A stretch of DNA of 64,000 nucleotides from Conservatibacter flavescens (GTDB lineage Bacteria > Pseudomonadota > Gammaproteobacteria > Enterobacterales > Pasteurellaceae), in assembly GCF_002795425.1 (NCBI RefSeq), contig NZ_PHHA01000026.1, positions 1-64,000 of the forward strand, given 5' to 3'. Positions 17,745-26,345 of the stretch are shown in pieces. Made by a program: the position numbers and the translations under genes. The notes beneath the pieces are model-generated. The model searched no databases. It saw only the letters and a list, made by a program, of their open reading frames with translations, and was not told the origin of the DNA. The first letter of the stretch is position 1; each line of letters begins with the position of its first letter.

Positions 17745-18299
17745 TTATTTGATAACACCACATGCCATACGAGCACCACCGCCCCCTAGCGCTGCTGGAT
17801 GATCGGAATGGTTGTCGCCACCGGCATGAATCATTAAAGCACGTCCTTTAATATCATCTAAAGATTTTAAACGCGGTGCTAAGACTGGGTTTGTGGCTGT
17901 TCCATCTTCCGCTACATATAATGCGGGCAAATCACCTAAATGTGCATCATCTTGCCAAGGGAAACCATGCTGTTTAGCCTCTTTCGGATCCCAGTGTCCA
18001 CCTGCACCTAAACCAGCGGTTAACTTGCCATCTTTTTCTTTAGCTTCGCAACTTGGATTGGCGTGAATATGAAAACCATGTAAGCCTGCTGTGAGCCCCT
18101 CTAATTTTGGTGTAAAAACTAAGCCATAAGCCGATTCAGTGACAAAAACTTGTCCAATTCCTTTGTCACCTTTAACAGGATCAAGAAGCTGAACTTCAAT
18201 GGTTAATGCCTGATTTTCTGGCTTGCTTTCATTTGCTAATGCGGAAGCACTCGCTGTTGCTAAACCTAAAATACTTAATGCTACAAATGCTTTTTTCAT
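17745..18299 (-). CDS. sodC: Periplasmic copper-zinc superoxide dismutase
   Basis: A 184-residue secreted Cu/Zn superoxide dismutase. Residues 1-22 form a signal peptide ([22 protein letters not shown]). Metal motifs are visible: [11 protein letters not shown] for copper histidines and the disulfide cysteine, [26 protein letters not shown] (described across about 95-120) for the bridging and zinc ligands, and HAGGDNHSD then [12 protein letters not shown] for the last copper histidine and partner cysteine. It removes superoxide in the periplasm, in pathogens often host-derived. It is a single-gene unit with its own terminator. Confidence 0.96.
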   Translation of the reverse strand: MKKAFVALSILGLATASASALANESKPENQALTIEVQLLDPVKGDKGIGQVFVTESAYGLVFTPKLEGLTAGLHGFHIHANPSCEAKEKDGKLTAGLGAGGHWDPKEAKQHGFPWQDDAHLGDLPALYVAEDGTATNPVLAPRLKSLDDIKGRALMIHAGGDNHSDHPAALGGGGARMACGVIK

Positions 18300-18406
18300 A
18301 TTACGCTCCTTTTGTCATAGAAAAAACAATATTTATCATACTAACATTATTCAATGAAAAGTAAACTAGACACCATGCCTTTTGTTTTATCTGTTTTGAT
18401 AGGCAC

Positions 18407-19591
18407 CTAATGAATCGGCTTATAGCGATAACGTAAATGTACATATAGAAACAAAATTGTACCTATTAATGCCCATACTCCCCCTACGATACCAATATTT
18501 GACAAGCCTATATGCTGCATAACTTGATTTCCCATCAATGCCCCTGCACCAATACCGATATTATAAATGCCGGAAAAAATGGCCATAGCCACATCGGTTG
18601 CTTCTGGTGAGAGTTGTAAAACCCGTACTTGTAAACTGAGACCAAATCCGGCAATGGCAATGCCCCATAAAAAAACCAGTAAAAACATGGCAGCTGTATT
18701 TTGACTGAGTGGCAATAAGGTAAATAATGACCCCATTAACAATATGAGTAACATTAACAAAAACTTGGCGGGGCCAAACCGATGAAAACGGTTAAATAAC
18801 ATACTTGCCACAATGCCAGATACGCCGAAAATAAGCAATAGGAAAGTCGCTAAACTTGCCGACATTTGGCTAATATTCATGACAAAAGGTTCTATATAGC
18901 TATAAGCGGTAAAATGGGCGGATACGATAATAATCGTTAAAACATAAGCCCCCATGAGTAGCGGTCTTTTCATTAATATTGGTAAACTGCGCAATGAACC
19001 GGCATTTTTACTTGGTAAGTAGGGCAATAGACGAATCATTAACACCATCACGCTTAATGCTAAAGCAGCGATAATGCCAAAGGTTATGCGCCAACCAAAG
19101 GCCTGCCCAACTAAACGCCCTAGCGGTAAACCTAAGACTGTGGCTAATGCTGTTCCCATCGCTAACAACGCAAGCGCTTGTGTTTTTTTGTCTTTTGGAG
19201 CAACACGGATAACTAACGAAGCGGTAATCGACCAAAATAATGCATGCGCTAATGCCACTGCTATACGTCCAATTAACAAACTGGCAAAATTCCACGCGAA
19301 TACCGTAATAATATGCCCCAAAATAAACAGCAAAAATACCTTTATCAGCAAACTCTTCCGTTCCAGTTTGGCTGTGACCAACATAAAAGGGAGAGACATG
19401 AGCGAGACAACCCATGCATATACGGTAATCATTAATCCGACTTTCGCCACTGGCATATCAAAACTTTGTGCAATATCGGATAATAATGCCACTGGGATAA
19501 ATTCTGTTGTATTAAAAATAAATGCCGCACATGCAAAAATGATCACTCGATAAAATGCGATCTTTCTTGCAACATTTTTAGATAACATCAT
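18407..19591 (-). CDS. sotB: SotB-type sugar efflux MFS transporter
   Basis: A protein of about 394 residues with 12 predicted membrane helices, in the DHA1 group of the major facilitator superfamily. It closely follows E. coli SotB (YdeA), with the shared stretches AAFIFNTTEFIPVALLSD, TVYAWVVSLMSLPFMLVT, FWSITASL and FSGIYNIGIGAGALMGN. SotB exports arabinose and some other sugars or IPTG in E. coli; the natural substrate here is unknown. The start is taken at the first ATG of the ATGATG pair at 19591; an in-frame TTG 12 bp upstream is less likely. It follows recC closely and may be read through from it. Confidence 0.85.
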   Translation of the reverse strand: MMLSKNVARKIAFYRVIIFACAAFIFNTTEFIPVALLSDIAQSFDMPVAKVGLMITVYAWVVSLMSLPFMLVTAKLERKSLLIKVFLLFILGHIITVFAWNFASLLIGRIAVALAHALFWSITASLVIRVAPKDKKTQALALLAMGTALATVLGLPLGRLVGQAFGWRITFGIIAALALSVMVLMIRLLPYLPSKNAGSLRSLPILMKRPLLMGAYVLTIIIVSAHFTAYSYIEPFVMNISQMSASLATFLLLIFGVSGIVASMLFNRFHRFGPAKFLLMLLILLMGSLFTLLPLSQNTAAMFLLVFLWGIAIAGFGLSLQVRVLQLSPEATDVAMAIFSGIYNIGIGAGALMGNQVMQHIGLSNIGIVGGVWALIGTILFLYVHLRYRYKPIH

Positions 19592-19611
19592 GATATAACT
19601 CAAACACTCTA

Positions 19612-22600
19612 TTAATCACTGAGCAATAACCCAAACCAACGTAGAAATTCACCATTCACTTCATCAAAATCTATTTGTCTACTTTGGCTTAATACACGTT
19701 GCCAATACAAATCCTCCGAAACAAAAGTATAATTTTCCTCGTAGGCAATGCGTTCAAATATAGCGCGATATTGTGCCATATTTATTTCATTTTCCTCTTT
19801 GTTTAAGAGTTTAAAATATTCTCCCATTTTAGGACTTGGGATCAGTTGTAGTTTATACTCACCACGTAAATATGCTTCAACATAGATATTTAGCTGTGAA
19901 AGTGCGGTAGCTTTTTCCACTATTTTTGTTGATTCGCCTGCCCATTTTTTATTTTTACCATAAAAAATAGCTGGGGGTATACGTTGTTCAGTACTGCCCT
20001 GTAAGGCCAAGTATACTAGCCAATTTTCGATTCGATCACTATCACGAATACTGCCAACTCGCCACCCTACACGCTGATATTCTGCGCCATACAGTTGACT
20101 GATATTACCATACAATACCGCTGAATCCAGTTCAAGCTCTATACTTTTTTGCTGTTCTACTTGGTCAAAATAAGGCGCGAGTAATGCCGAAATGTCTTTT
20201 AAATCTGACCGCACTTTCTGTGCATAGATTTGCCCAAATGCGCCAAGTGGCAGCGTACCTTTGATTTTTAGAGCCTCAAAATAGGCCGTGAGGTTTTCAG
20301 GGCTGCGTAATAAAGCATCACGAATTTGGTATAAACTCAAGTGGTCTAATACAAAATTTTCATGGCTTTCTATATGGTTTTCATCTTGTTTAAAATAAAC
20401 GCCAAGCCGTTTTTCAAAAAAATGTTTGACTGGATTTTGAACAAATTGGATCAAGGCTGATAACTCAATACGTGGTTTTTCTCCGGTGACATTATCCATA
20501 ACAAGTGGTTGGATAAAATCCGGTATACCGTCTTTATTGTCAGCAGAAGGCAACCATTGATAGGCAAAAGAGCGGTGTGCTTTTCCGAAATTTTCCGGGC
20601 TAAAAATTTGCATGCTATGTTGCTGTATCACATCACTTCTCGTGATTGTTTCTGTGGCATTTTCGCAAATATAATCAATCAATTGGTTAACAAGCACAGA
20701 AGGCTCTTTTGCTTGATTATCCACAATTGAGCGCCCAATATAACTGATATACAGTTGCTGCTGAGCAGATAATAATGCTTCAAGAAATAAATAACGATCG
20801 TCCTCTCGGCGTAAGCGATCCCCTTTTTGACGATGATATTGCATTAAATCAAAACTATTTCTTGGCTGTTGGCGCGGATAATCCCCATCATTCATTCCCA
20901 ATAAGCATACCACTTTAAACGGAATCGCTCGCATAGGGAGCAAGGTACAAAAACTGACTTTTCCAGCTAAAAACCGCAATTCATTATGACTATGTTGCCA
21001 TTTTTCGGTTAATACTTCACTGAGTACTTGTGTAGAGATTAAATCCTCATACCCAATATGCTCAAGCTGTACTGCTAATTCATTAATTGTCTTTTTCAGA
21101 TACAATAAAGTGTCTTGATTATCCGCTGTTTCTTGAAAAAAACGCGCCATAAATTCTATTAAGCCAAATTGCCAATCTTTTATGCTGTGATCTTGGGATA
21201 AATAGTGCTGCCACTGGGATAATACTTCAATAAATGCGGATAACTTACCGACCAATGGCCCTTTTAACCCATAACTGGAATCAAAACCGATGCAATCCTG
21301 CCAAATACCATTTTCTTCGCGCATAGCATAGCCTAATAACATACGCTCCAACCCGGATTGCCAAGCATTATAATTTGGCTGAATAATGTCCTCAGGCGTT
21401 AAACCAAAACGAATGCCGGAAGCTTCTACCCAAGCGCGTAATCGCGTAAATTCTGTCGCCTCTATCTGAAAGCGTTCACGTACTGCGGGAATATCAAGCA
21501 ATGCCAAAACATCTTCTGCATTAAATTCCTTTTCTGGCAGGCTAAATAAATTTAAAAAACCTGAAACCAATACATCATTCGCCGTCAATTTTCCATCGGA
21601 TAAAGAATAAGGAATAGCTCGGTTATCCTGATATTGACCAAATACAGCATGAATATAAGGAGTGTAATGATCAATATCTGCAGTCATGACAACAATATCT
21701 TTCGGGGTTAAATTAGGATCGGTTTCAAATAATTGCAGCAAATGATCGTGCAATACCTCCACTTCACGCATGGCGCTGTGGCAAGCATGAATACTTAAAG
21801 ACGGATCCTCTTTTGTCACATGTAAAGGGACGGTCTGTAATTCCAAAATACTCTGTTGGATCTGTTGTAATAAGCTTTCATTCGGTGTGTCAAAATAAGC
21901 CGAGATTTCATTTGCCCCTAAATCTGTCAACATATGTAAAAAATCACGCCCCAATTTTCCCCAAGTTGCCAATAGCGGATTGCCCACGAGAAGTTGTTCA
22001 TTATCATAGGTAATTGCAAAATCTTGCTGAGAAAATTGAATATGTTGTTGTTCGGATAATAAGGCGATATTTTGTTGTGAAATATGGTCTTGTCGCTGGC
22101 GCAAGTTCAATTGTTGCCAATGTAATGGATCAAGAATATCTCCCCAATAATAACGGCTTGGATTATTAAAAAATAAGTGTACATCACAGTGCTGACTGAT
22201 GGCATAAAACGTATCCAAATAACTTTTGGGTAATGCAGAAATACCAAAGATAAAAATTCGCGGTGGTAATGACGTGGGCGCGTTTTGCTGTAAGGCCTGT
22301 AAATAACGTTGATGCAAATTCGCACGATGTAATACCTCACCTTGTGACGCTTTAATTTCAGCAACCAATGCTCGCCATAAATGACCTTGCCATTGGATAT
22401 GTTCTACCACTTGGCTTTGATCTTGTTGCTGACCTAAGATTTCTTGTAAAATTTTATCATCATTTTGTTGCTCCCAAGCGTTGATCCAATCCGGTCGGTA
22501 GACTAAATACTGGTCAAATAAATCAGCAATTTTATATACTAACTGATAAAGTTTGTGCTGTGCTGACTGTGGTGATATTTGGAAATACTGCAACAAAGGT

Positions 22601-22914
22601 TGAAATTGCGATTTTTGAATTAAATTCATTAATCGCCATGTCATCGCTTCTTTATTAAATAGGGTTTGCTCTGTGACATTTGGTAAGGTTGCGCAGTACT
22701 GTTGCCAAATGAAACTGGCCGGCATGGGAAAATGCAAGTTTGCTGCGATACCTAATCTTTCAGCCATTTGAATTTGTAACCACTGCGCCATGCCCGGACT
22801 TTGTACTAAAATGATTTCCGACGCAAACGGATCTGCCAATGGATCAACTTCCATGAGCTTTAATAACATTTCTTTTTGGGTGTCAAGTTGGTTCGCGTGG
22901 TAAATGGTAAACAT
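19612..22914 (-). CDS. recC: Exodeoxyribonuclease V gamma subunit
   Basis: An 1100-residue RecC, close to the E. coli length. RecC recognises Chi and holds the RecBCD complex together during double-strand break repair and processing of linear DNA. The start YHANQLDTQKEMLLKLM, then ILVQSPGMAQWLQIQMAERLGIA and FPMPASFIW, matches RecC, as do LLGMNDGDYPRQQPRNSFDLM (about residues 660-680) and the degenerate nuclease-like C terminus. The start at 22914 is chosen for its GGAG site and family N terminus rather than the longer frame to 22944. It follows comQ by 55 bp, the H. influenzae arrangement. recB and recD are not in the window. Confidence 0.95.
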   Translation of the reverse strand: MFTIYHANQLDTQKEMLLKLMEVDPLADPFASEIILVQSPGMAQWLQIQMAERLGIAANLHFPMPASFIWQQYCATLPNVTEQTLFNKEAMTWRLMNLIQKSQFQPLLQYFQISPQSAQHKLYQLVYKIADLFDQYLVYRPDWINAWEQQNDDKILQEILGQQQDQSQVVEHIQWQGHLWRALVAEIKASQGEVLHRANLHQRYLQALQQNAPTSLPPRIFIFGISALPKSYLDTFYAISQHCDVHLFFNNPSRYYWGDILDPLHWQQLNLRQRQDHISQQNIALLSEQQHIQFSQQDFAITYDNEQLLVGNPLLATWGKLGRDFLHMLTDLGANEISAYFDTPNESLLQQIQQSILELQTVPLHVTKEDPSLSIHACHSAMREVEVLHDHLLQLFETDPNLTPKDIVVMTADIDHYTPYIHAVFGQYQDNRAIPYSLSDGKLTANDVLVSGFLNLFSLPEKEFNAEDVLALLDIPAVRERFQIEATEFTRLRAWVEASGIRFGLTPEDIIQPNYNAWQSGLERMLLGYAMREENGIWQDCIGFDSSYGLKGPLVGKLSAFIEVLSQWQHYLSQDHSIKDWQFGLIEFMARFFQETADNQDTLLYLKKTINELAVQLEHIGYEDLISTQVLSEVLTEKWQHSHNELRFLAGKVSFCTLLPMRAIPFKVVCLLGMNDGDYPRQQPRNSFDLMQYHRQKGDRLRREDDRYLFLEALLSAQQQLYISYIGRSIVDNQAKEPSVLVNQLIDYICENATETITRSDVIQQHSMQIFSPENFGKAHRSFAYQWLPSADNKDGIPDFIQPLVMDNVTGEKPRIELSALIQFVQNPVKHFFEKRLGVYFKQDENHIESHENFVLDHLSLYQIRDALLRSPENLTAYFEALKIKGTLPLGAFGQIYAQKVRSDLKDISALLAPYFDQVEQQKSIELELDSAVLYGNISQLYGAEYQRVGWRVGSIRDSDRIENWLVYLALQGSTEQRIPPAIFYGKNKKWAGESTKIVEKATALSQLNIYVEAYLRGEYKLQLIPSPKMGEYFKLLNKEENEINMAQYRAIFERIAYEENYTFVSEDLYWQRVLSQSRQIDFDEVNGEFLRWFGLLLSD

Positions 22915-22969
22915 AATACTCCAAAACAGTTTGCCGAAAAGCAAGATTGGCGATACAGATTATTTTACC

Positions 22970-23272
22970 TTATTCCCTCCGTTCTAGCACTACTTCTCCC
23001 ACAGGAAAACGAACTGTAACTTTAGTTTGTTCACAACTTACTTCAAATTTGATTGCATTTTGTCTTATGGTGTGCTGACAAGGTAAACCTATCCATTGGC
23101 GTTGTAGCTGATTTTCCGCGATCTGTACTCCTTGATAATGTTGATAGGTTTTGACCGCACTTTTTCGTTGTGTAGCACTCCATTGGTGAATCACAAAAAA
23201 TAAACCGCTAAATATCGTCAATGTAATAAGAAGTGAAACAAGGCTCATGCCTTTATGCAGGGGTAAAATCAT
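22970..23272 (-). CDS. comQ: Competence pilin-like protein ComQ
   Basis: A 100-residue protein with one N-terminal membrane helix (about residues 9-30) after a short hydrophilic start (MILPLHKGMSLVSLLITLTI), resembling a minor prepilin with a G-M cleavage context in place of the usual G-F. Two cysteines near residues 64 and 80 may form a disulfide. It overlaps comP by 20 bp and precedes recC, the position of H. influenzae comQ (HI0941), required for transformation there. The function here is by context and family. Confidence 0.82.
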   Translation of the reverse strand: MILPLHKGMSLVSLLITLTIFSGLFFVIHQWSATQRKSAVKTYQHYQGVQIAENQLQRQWIGLPCQHTIRQNAIKFEVSCEQTKVTVRFPVGEVVLERRE

Positions 23273-23918
23273 GCCAACTTTTCTCCGCTAAACGCCAACG
23301 ACTAAAATATTTCACTAACGAACTCACAGTTCGGCTGTTATACGCAATACGAATCGTGTCAGGATATTGTAATTTTCCACCGGTAATTATCGCCCCTCGA
23401 AATTCGCCTTTCCCCGTTAGCCTGAGATTACCTTGTGCAACAATAATCCCGCGTACATTACCTGTTAATTCAAATTCAGTATTGGTTTCTGAAAACCAAT
23501 AAAGCTTTTCTATCTGAGATTGTGCTGCCAAGTCCTGCGCAAATATGGGGAAAATATCTGTGTTGATATAGGATTCTAGTGTATTTTCTAAGATCCCTTG
23601 ACGAGGCTGCCTTTTAAATAAACTTTGTCGTTCACACCAAATAAAATGCTTTACTCCACCTTGAAAAATCTGTTGTTCAAAGGAAATTTGTTCAACATGC
23701 GTAGATAAATTCAGGGATAAATTTTCACACTGTAATTGCCCTTGTGTTTGACTTTGCTGTTGAAGTGTGGCGTTGTTTTGTGCATATAAACTCCGTTGTG
23801 CAACTAAATTCATCTGTAAGCGTAAAACATCATCATCAAACAATATCATTAACATTAAAAAACCACTCAATAACATTAATAAATTTAATGTCATCATACC
23901 GGAATAATATCGTTTCAT
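23253..23918 (-). CDS. comP: Competence protein ComP (pilin-cluster)
   Basis: A 221-residue protein with a single N-terminal membrane segment (MTLNLLMLLSGFLMLMIL, about residues 9-26) and a long extracytoplasmic domain that looks beta-rich toward the end (NVRGIIVAQGNLRLTGKGEF). It corresponds to H. influenzae ComP (HI0940) by position between comO and comQ and by general build, reminiscent of PilX-like minor pilus components. It starts 11 bp after comO stops and overlaps comQ. It is needed for DNA uptake in relatives; its precise job is not known to me. Confidence 0.8.
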   Translation of the reverse strand: MKRYYSGMMTLNLLMLLSGFLMLMILFDDDVLRLQMNLVAQRSLYAQNNATLQQQSQTQGQLQCENLSLNLSTHVEQISFEQQIFQGGVKHFIWCERQSLFKRQPRQGILENTLESYINTDIFPIFAQDLAAQSQIEKLYWFSETNTEFELTGNVRGIIVAQGNLRLTGKGEFRGAIITGGKLQYPDTIRIAYNSRTVSSLVKYFSRWRLAEKSWHDFTPA

Positions 23919-23929
23919 TGCAGTTCCTT

Positions 23930-24649
23930 TTATTCATTTAACAGAGGGACGAGCATGCTTGTTTCATAATGAATGTCAGGCTGTGCTTTTAGGTACCCTG
24001 ATAATTGTATTTCCACTCCCTTTTCACCTTGCCAAGCAAAATGTAAGCTATCGATGACATAATCCTGTTCGTCTAATAATGCTGTCCACCCACTATTTGC
24101 TGTACAGGCTGCGGCTTCTAAATAAGATCGACATTCTTGTTGTTGACATTGTTGATTAACACTATTGCGATATGTGGCGCGTGTCTGCAACATATTATTG
24201 ACTAAACGATAACCAAATAGCTCTTGTTGAATATTAGCCGTAGCATTACTCGCCCCATCTAAGCAAATTCCCGATTTATGTTTTCCTAAACAACCATCAG
24301 CATTACCATCATAAAAAAACAATACGCAGTTCTTTTCTGCTTGTGACATGGCGTGAATCGCAATACTTTTGTGTCGCCCTTCTTGTTCAAAGAGAAAAAA
24401 ATTATTGCCTAGCTCACTTTCTAACACTCTTGCATGACTTGCGCGAAAACCTGCTCGTCTGAGATCTTTCCCCATTAACTGTAGCATTTTATGTATTTCT
24501 GATTGTAATTGTAGCTGTAAAAGTATGTGCTGATTTTGCCGTTGGCTTTGGCTATAAAAACTGAGTATCATAAGTAATAAAAATGCTGACAAGGCCAGTG
24601 TGATCATTAATTCTAATAATGTTTGCCCTTTATATATCCGATAATTCAT
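23930..24649 (-). CDS. comO: Minor prepilin ComO
   Basis: A 239-residue type IV prepilin-like protein. The N terminus MNYRIYKGQTLLELMITLALSA has the prepilin peptidase site (KGQ^TLLELM, Glu at +5) followed by a hydrophobic helix, resembling PilW-type minor pilins. A cysteine-rich stretch (SVNQQCQQQECRSYLEAAAC, about residues 165-185) suggests disulfides. The start at 24649 has GGGG 6 bases ahead; an in-frame ATG at 24667 would overlap comN. It belongs to the Sxy/CRP-dependent comNOPQ unit. Confidence 0.84.
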   Translation of the reverse strand: MNYRIYKGQTLLELMITLALSAFLLLMILSFYSQSQRQNQHILLQLQLQSEIHKMLQLMGKDLRRAGFRASHARVLESELGNNFFLFEQEGRHKSIAIHAMSQAEKNCVLFFYDGNADGCLGKHKSGICLDGASNATANIQQELFGYRLVNNMLQTRATYRNSVNQQCQQQECRSYLEAAACTANSGWTALLDEQDYVIDSLHFAWQGEKGVEIQLSGYLKAQPDIHYETSMLVPLLNE

Positions 24650-24651
24650 AT

Positions 24652-25170
24652 TTACCCCGATACACATGCACTTTGAGACTGATAGTCTTTTAATTTCACA
24701 CTTCCCACATTAAATAACGAAAAAACACTGCGACTTGAGCCTGCTTGTAATACAAAGCAGATGGTTGATAAAGTATCTCGCATGCCATTAAAGCGACTAA
24801 GCTCTTGTGGAAAATATTTTTTACTGATTAGCATCGTTTTGTCTGCAAAATAAGGATAATAGTATTGTGCGGATACTTCGTTGGGACAAGTATTAGGGTT
24901 TAAACAATCACAAATTTGTGTGTGTTTAATTTGAGCCGTTAAACACCACTGTTGTTGGGCTAAATCACGATTAGCGACGATAAACCAAATATCTGATGAG
25001 TTTTCTGCGCGGCTTTGAATTTTTCGCAAGAATAATTGTAATTTATGCTGTTCTTTTACTAAGATCATTTGTTCATTGGATCTTTGCCAAACAGGTAGTG
25101 TCATTAAAGCTGTCACGCTTAAAATTAATAAAGCAACTAATATTTCTAACAATGTAAACCCTTTTGCCAT
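24652..25170 (-). CDS. comN: Minor prepilin ComN
   Basis: A 172-residue prepilin with the standard leader MAKGFTLLEILVALLILS: cleavage after Gly4, Phe at +1 and Glu at +5, then a membrane helix, as in GspH/FimT-type minor pilins. The rest has four cysteines (for example QICDCLNPNTC). The start at 25170 is fixed by AGGA upstream and by the prepilin leader; a longer open frame to 25308 has neither. It is the first gene of the competence pilin operon and lies behind a CRP-S site. Confidence 0.88.
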   Translation of the reverse strand: MAKGFTLLEILVALLILSVTALMTLPVWQRSNEQMILVKEQHKLQLFLRKIQSRAENSSDIWFIVANRDLAQQQWCLTAQIKHTQICDCLNPNTCPNEVSAQYYYPYFADKTMLISKKYFPQELSRFNGMRDTLSTICFVLQAGSSRSVFSLFNVGSVKLKDYQSQSACVSG

Positions 25171-25245
25171 AAACTTTTCCTTTTTACACCGCACTTTACG
25201 CAGTAATAGAGAAGAAAGAAAACGAATCAAGCAAAAGGCATTAAA

Positions 25246-25267
25246 CTTTGAGAACGTGATCGCAAAA
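25246..25267 (-). promoter_or_regulatory. CRP-S (Sxy-dependent) competence regulatory site before comN
   Basis: The minus strand reads TTTTGCGATCACGTTCTCAAAG. The first ten bases match the CRP-S half-site TTTTGCGATC perfectly and the second half matches at seven of ten. The distinguishing feature is the C in TGCGA in place of the TGTGA of ordinary CRP sites. The centre (25256.5) is about 61 bp upstream of a start predicted from a TATTAC -10 element (25208-25203), the expected class I position. In H. influenzae such sites need both CRP and Sxy (known). Confidence 0.85.
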
Positions 25268-25379
25268 TAGAAAAAAATATCTAAAATTTTTGTCAAAAAT
25301 GACCGCACTTATCCATAAAGCCAAAAGCCATACAGACTAATAGGATACTTGGACTGACAATGAGTAAAATTTATTGAGA

Positions 25380-25455
25380 TGGTGGGTCGTGAAGGATTCG
25401 AACCTTCGACCAACGGATTAAAAGTCCGCTGCTCTACCGACTGAGCTAACGACCC
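25380..25455 (-). tRNA. tRNA-Lys (anticodon UUU), third of the array
   Basis: A 76-nt tRNA beginning GGGTCGTTAGCTCAG, with anticodon loop CTTTTAA (anticodon TTT), T arm GTTCGAATCC, and CCA encoded at the 3' end. The acceptor arms GGGTCGT/ACGACCC pair fully. It is last in transcription order. Confidence 0.97.
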
Positions 25456-25475
25456 ATCAAGTATGGTCATCTAAG

Positions 25476-25551
25476 TGGTGGGTCGTGAAGGATTCGAACC
25501 TTCGACCAACGGATTAAAAGTCCGCTGCTCTACCGACTGAGCTAACGACCC
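25476..25551 (-). tRNA. tRNA-Lys (anticodon UUU), second of the array
   Basis: Identical in sequence to the copies on either side, including the encoded CCA. Separated from its neighbours by about 20 bp. Confidence 0.97.
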
Positions 25552-25572
25552 ATCATGGATGGTTTATCTAAG

Positions 25573-25648
25573 TGGTGGGTCGTGAAGGATTCGAACCTTC
25601 GACCAACGGATTAAAAGTCCGCTGCTCTACCGACTGAGCTAACGACCC
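25573..25648 (-). tRNA. tRNA-Lys (anticodon UUU), first of the array
   Basis: First of three identical tRNA-Lys genes in a single transcription unit. The spacers share the sequence ATCTAAGTGG, showing that the array grew by tandem duplication. Confidence 0.97.
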
Positions 25649-25681
25649 ATTAGATTTGCTACTGCTTTGTAACGAGGCACT

Positions 25682-25709
25682 ATAATACTGATTTTATTTT
25701 AATAATCAA
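25682..25709 (-). promoter_or_regulatory. Promoter of the tRNA-Lys array
   Basis: On the minus strand TTGATT (25709-25704) is followed after 16 bp by TATTAT (25687-25682). A GC-containing discriminator (AGTGCCTCG) follows, as is usual for stringently controlled stable-RNA promoters. The first tRNA begins about 27 bp downstream of the predicted start. Confidence 0.65.
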
Positions 25710-25811
25710 TCAAAATTTTATATTTTTAGTTTATTTGTTTGAATAGTCATCAACAATGCTTCTCCCATGCACTTAAAAAGGAGAACTGCCCCCATTTTTC
25801 TAACGTCAAAC

Positions 25812-25844
25812 CAAAAAAAACCGAACAGGTTTCCCTATTCGGTC
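25812..25844 (-). terminator. Terminator after pal
   Basis: On the minus strand ACCGAA (25843-25838) pairs with TTCGGT (25825-25820) across a loop that can pair further, followed by eight T residues. It ends the tol-pal transcript 24 bp after the pal stop codon. Confidence 0.88.
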
Positions 25845-25867
25845 TTATATATGCAGTTAAGCTATAA

Positions 25868-26335
25868 TTAGTATGCTAATACTGCACGACGGTTTTTCGC
25901 GTAGTCTGCTTCAGTGTGACCTAATACTGCTGGTTTTTCTTCACCGAAAGAAACAGTTGAAGTTTGGCCATTTACACCTTTAGCTGATAAATAAGATTGT
26001 ACAGCATCAGCACGACGTTGACCTAATGCGATATTGTACTCAGGCGTACCACGCTCATCAGTGTGACCTTCGATAACAACTTTAGATGCTGGAGTTGCAA
26101 CTAAATATGCTGCGTGAGCATCTAATAATTGTGCGTTTTCGCCAGCAACATCATATTTATCAAAACCGAAATAAACGGTGTTGTAACGTTGTTGTAAATC
26201 TTGTACAGAATAACCGCCAAAGGTTTGACCGTTATTTGCACCAGTTGCGTTAGCATCTGCGTTGTTAGAAGATGAGCTACAAGCAGCTAATAAAAGTGCT
26301 GGAGCTACAAATAATACTTTAGCGAATTTTTTCAT
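25868..26335 (-). CDS. pal: Peptidoglycan-associated lipoprotein Pal
   Basis: A 155-residue outer-membrane lipoprotein. The lipobox LLAAC ends the signal peptide at about residue 19, a Ser/Asn/Ala-rich linker follows, and an OmpA-like peptidoglycan-binding domain covers about 45-155 ([49 protein letters not shown]). It anchors the outer membrane to diaminopimelate of the wall and is loaded and moved by TolB/TolA. The homologue in Haemophilus is the P6 antigen. It follows tolB by 10 bp. Confidence 0.96.
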   Translation of the reverse strand: MKKFAKVLFVAPALLLAACSSSSNNADANATGANNGQTFGGYSVQDLQQRYNTVYFGFDKYDVAGENAQLLDAHAAYLVATPASKVVIEGHTDERGTPEYNIALGQRRADAVQSYLSAKGVNGQTSTVSFGEEKPAVLGHTEADYAKNRRAVLAY

Positions 26336-26345
26336 TTAAATTTCC

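Noticed and set aside
22915-22944. Extended start of recC at 22944
   Set aside because: The extra ten residues do not match the family, and the ATG at 22914 has a GGAG site.
25309-25379. Additional RNA gene between comN and the tRNA array
   Set aside because: The gap is short and contains only an uptake sequence and AT-rich DNA.
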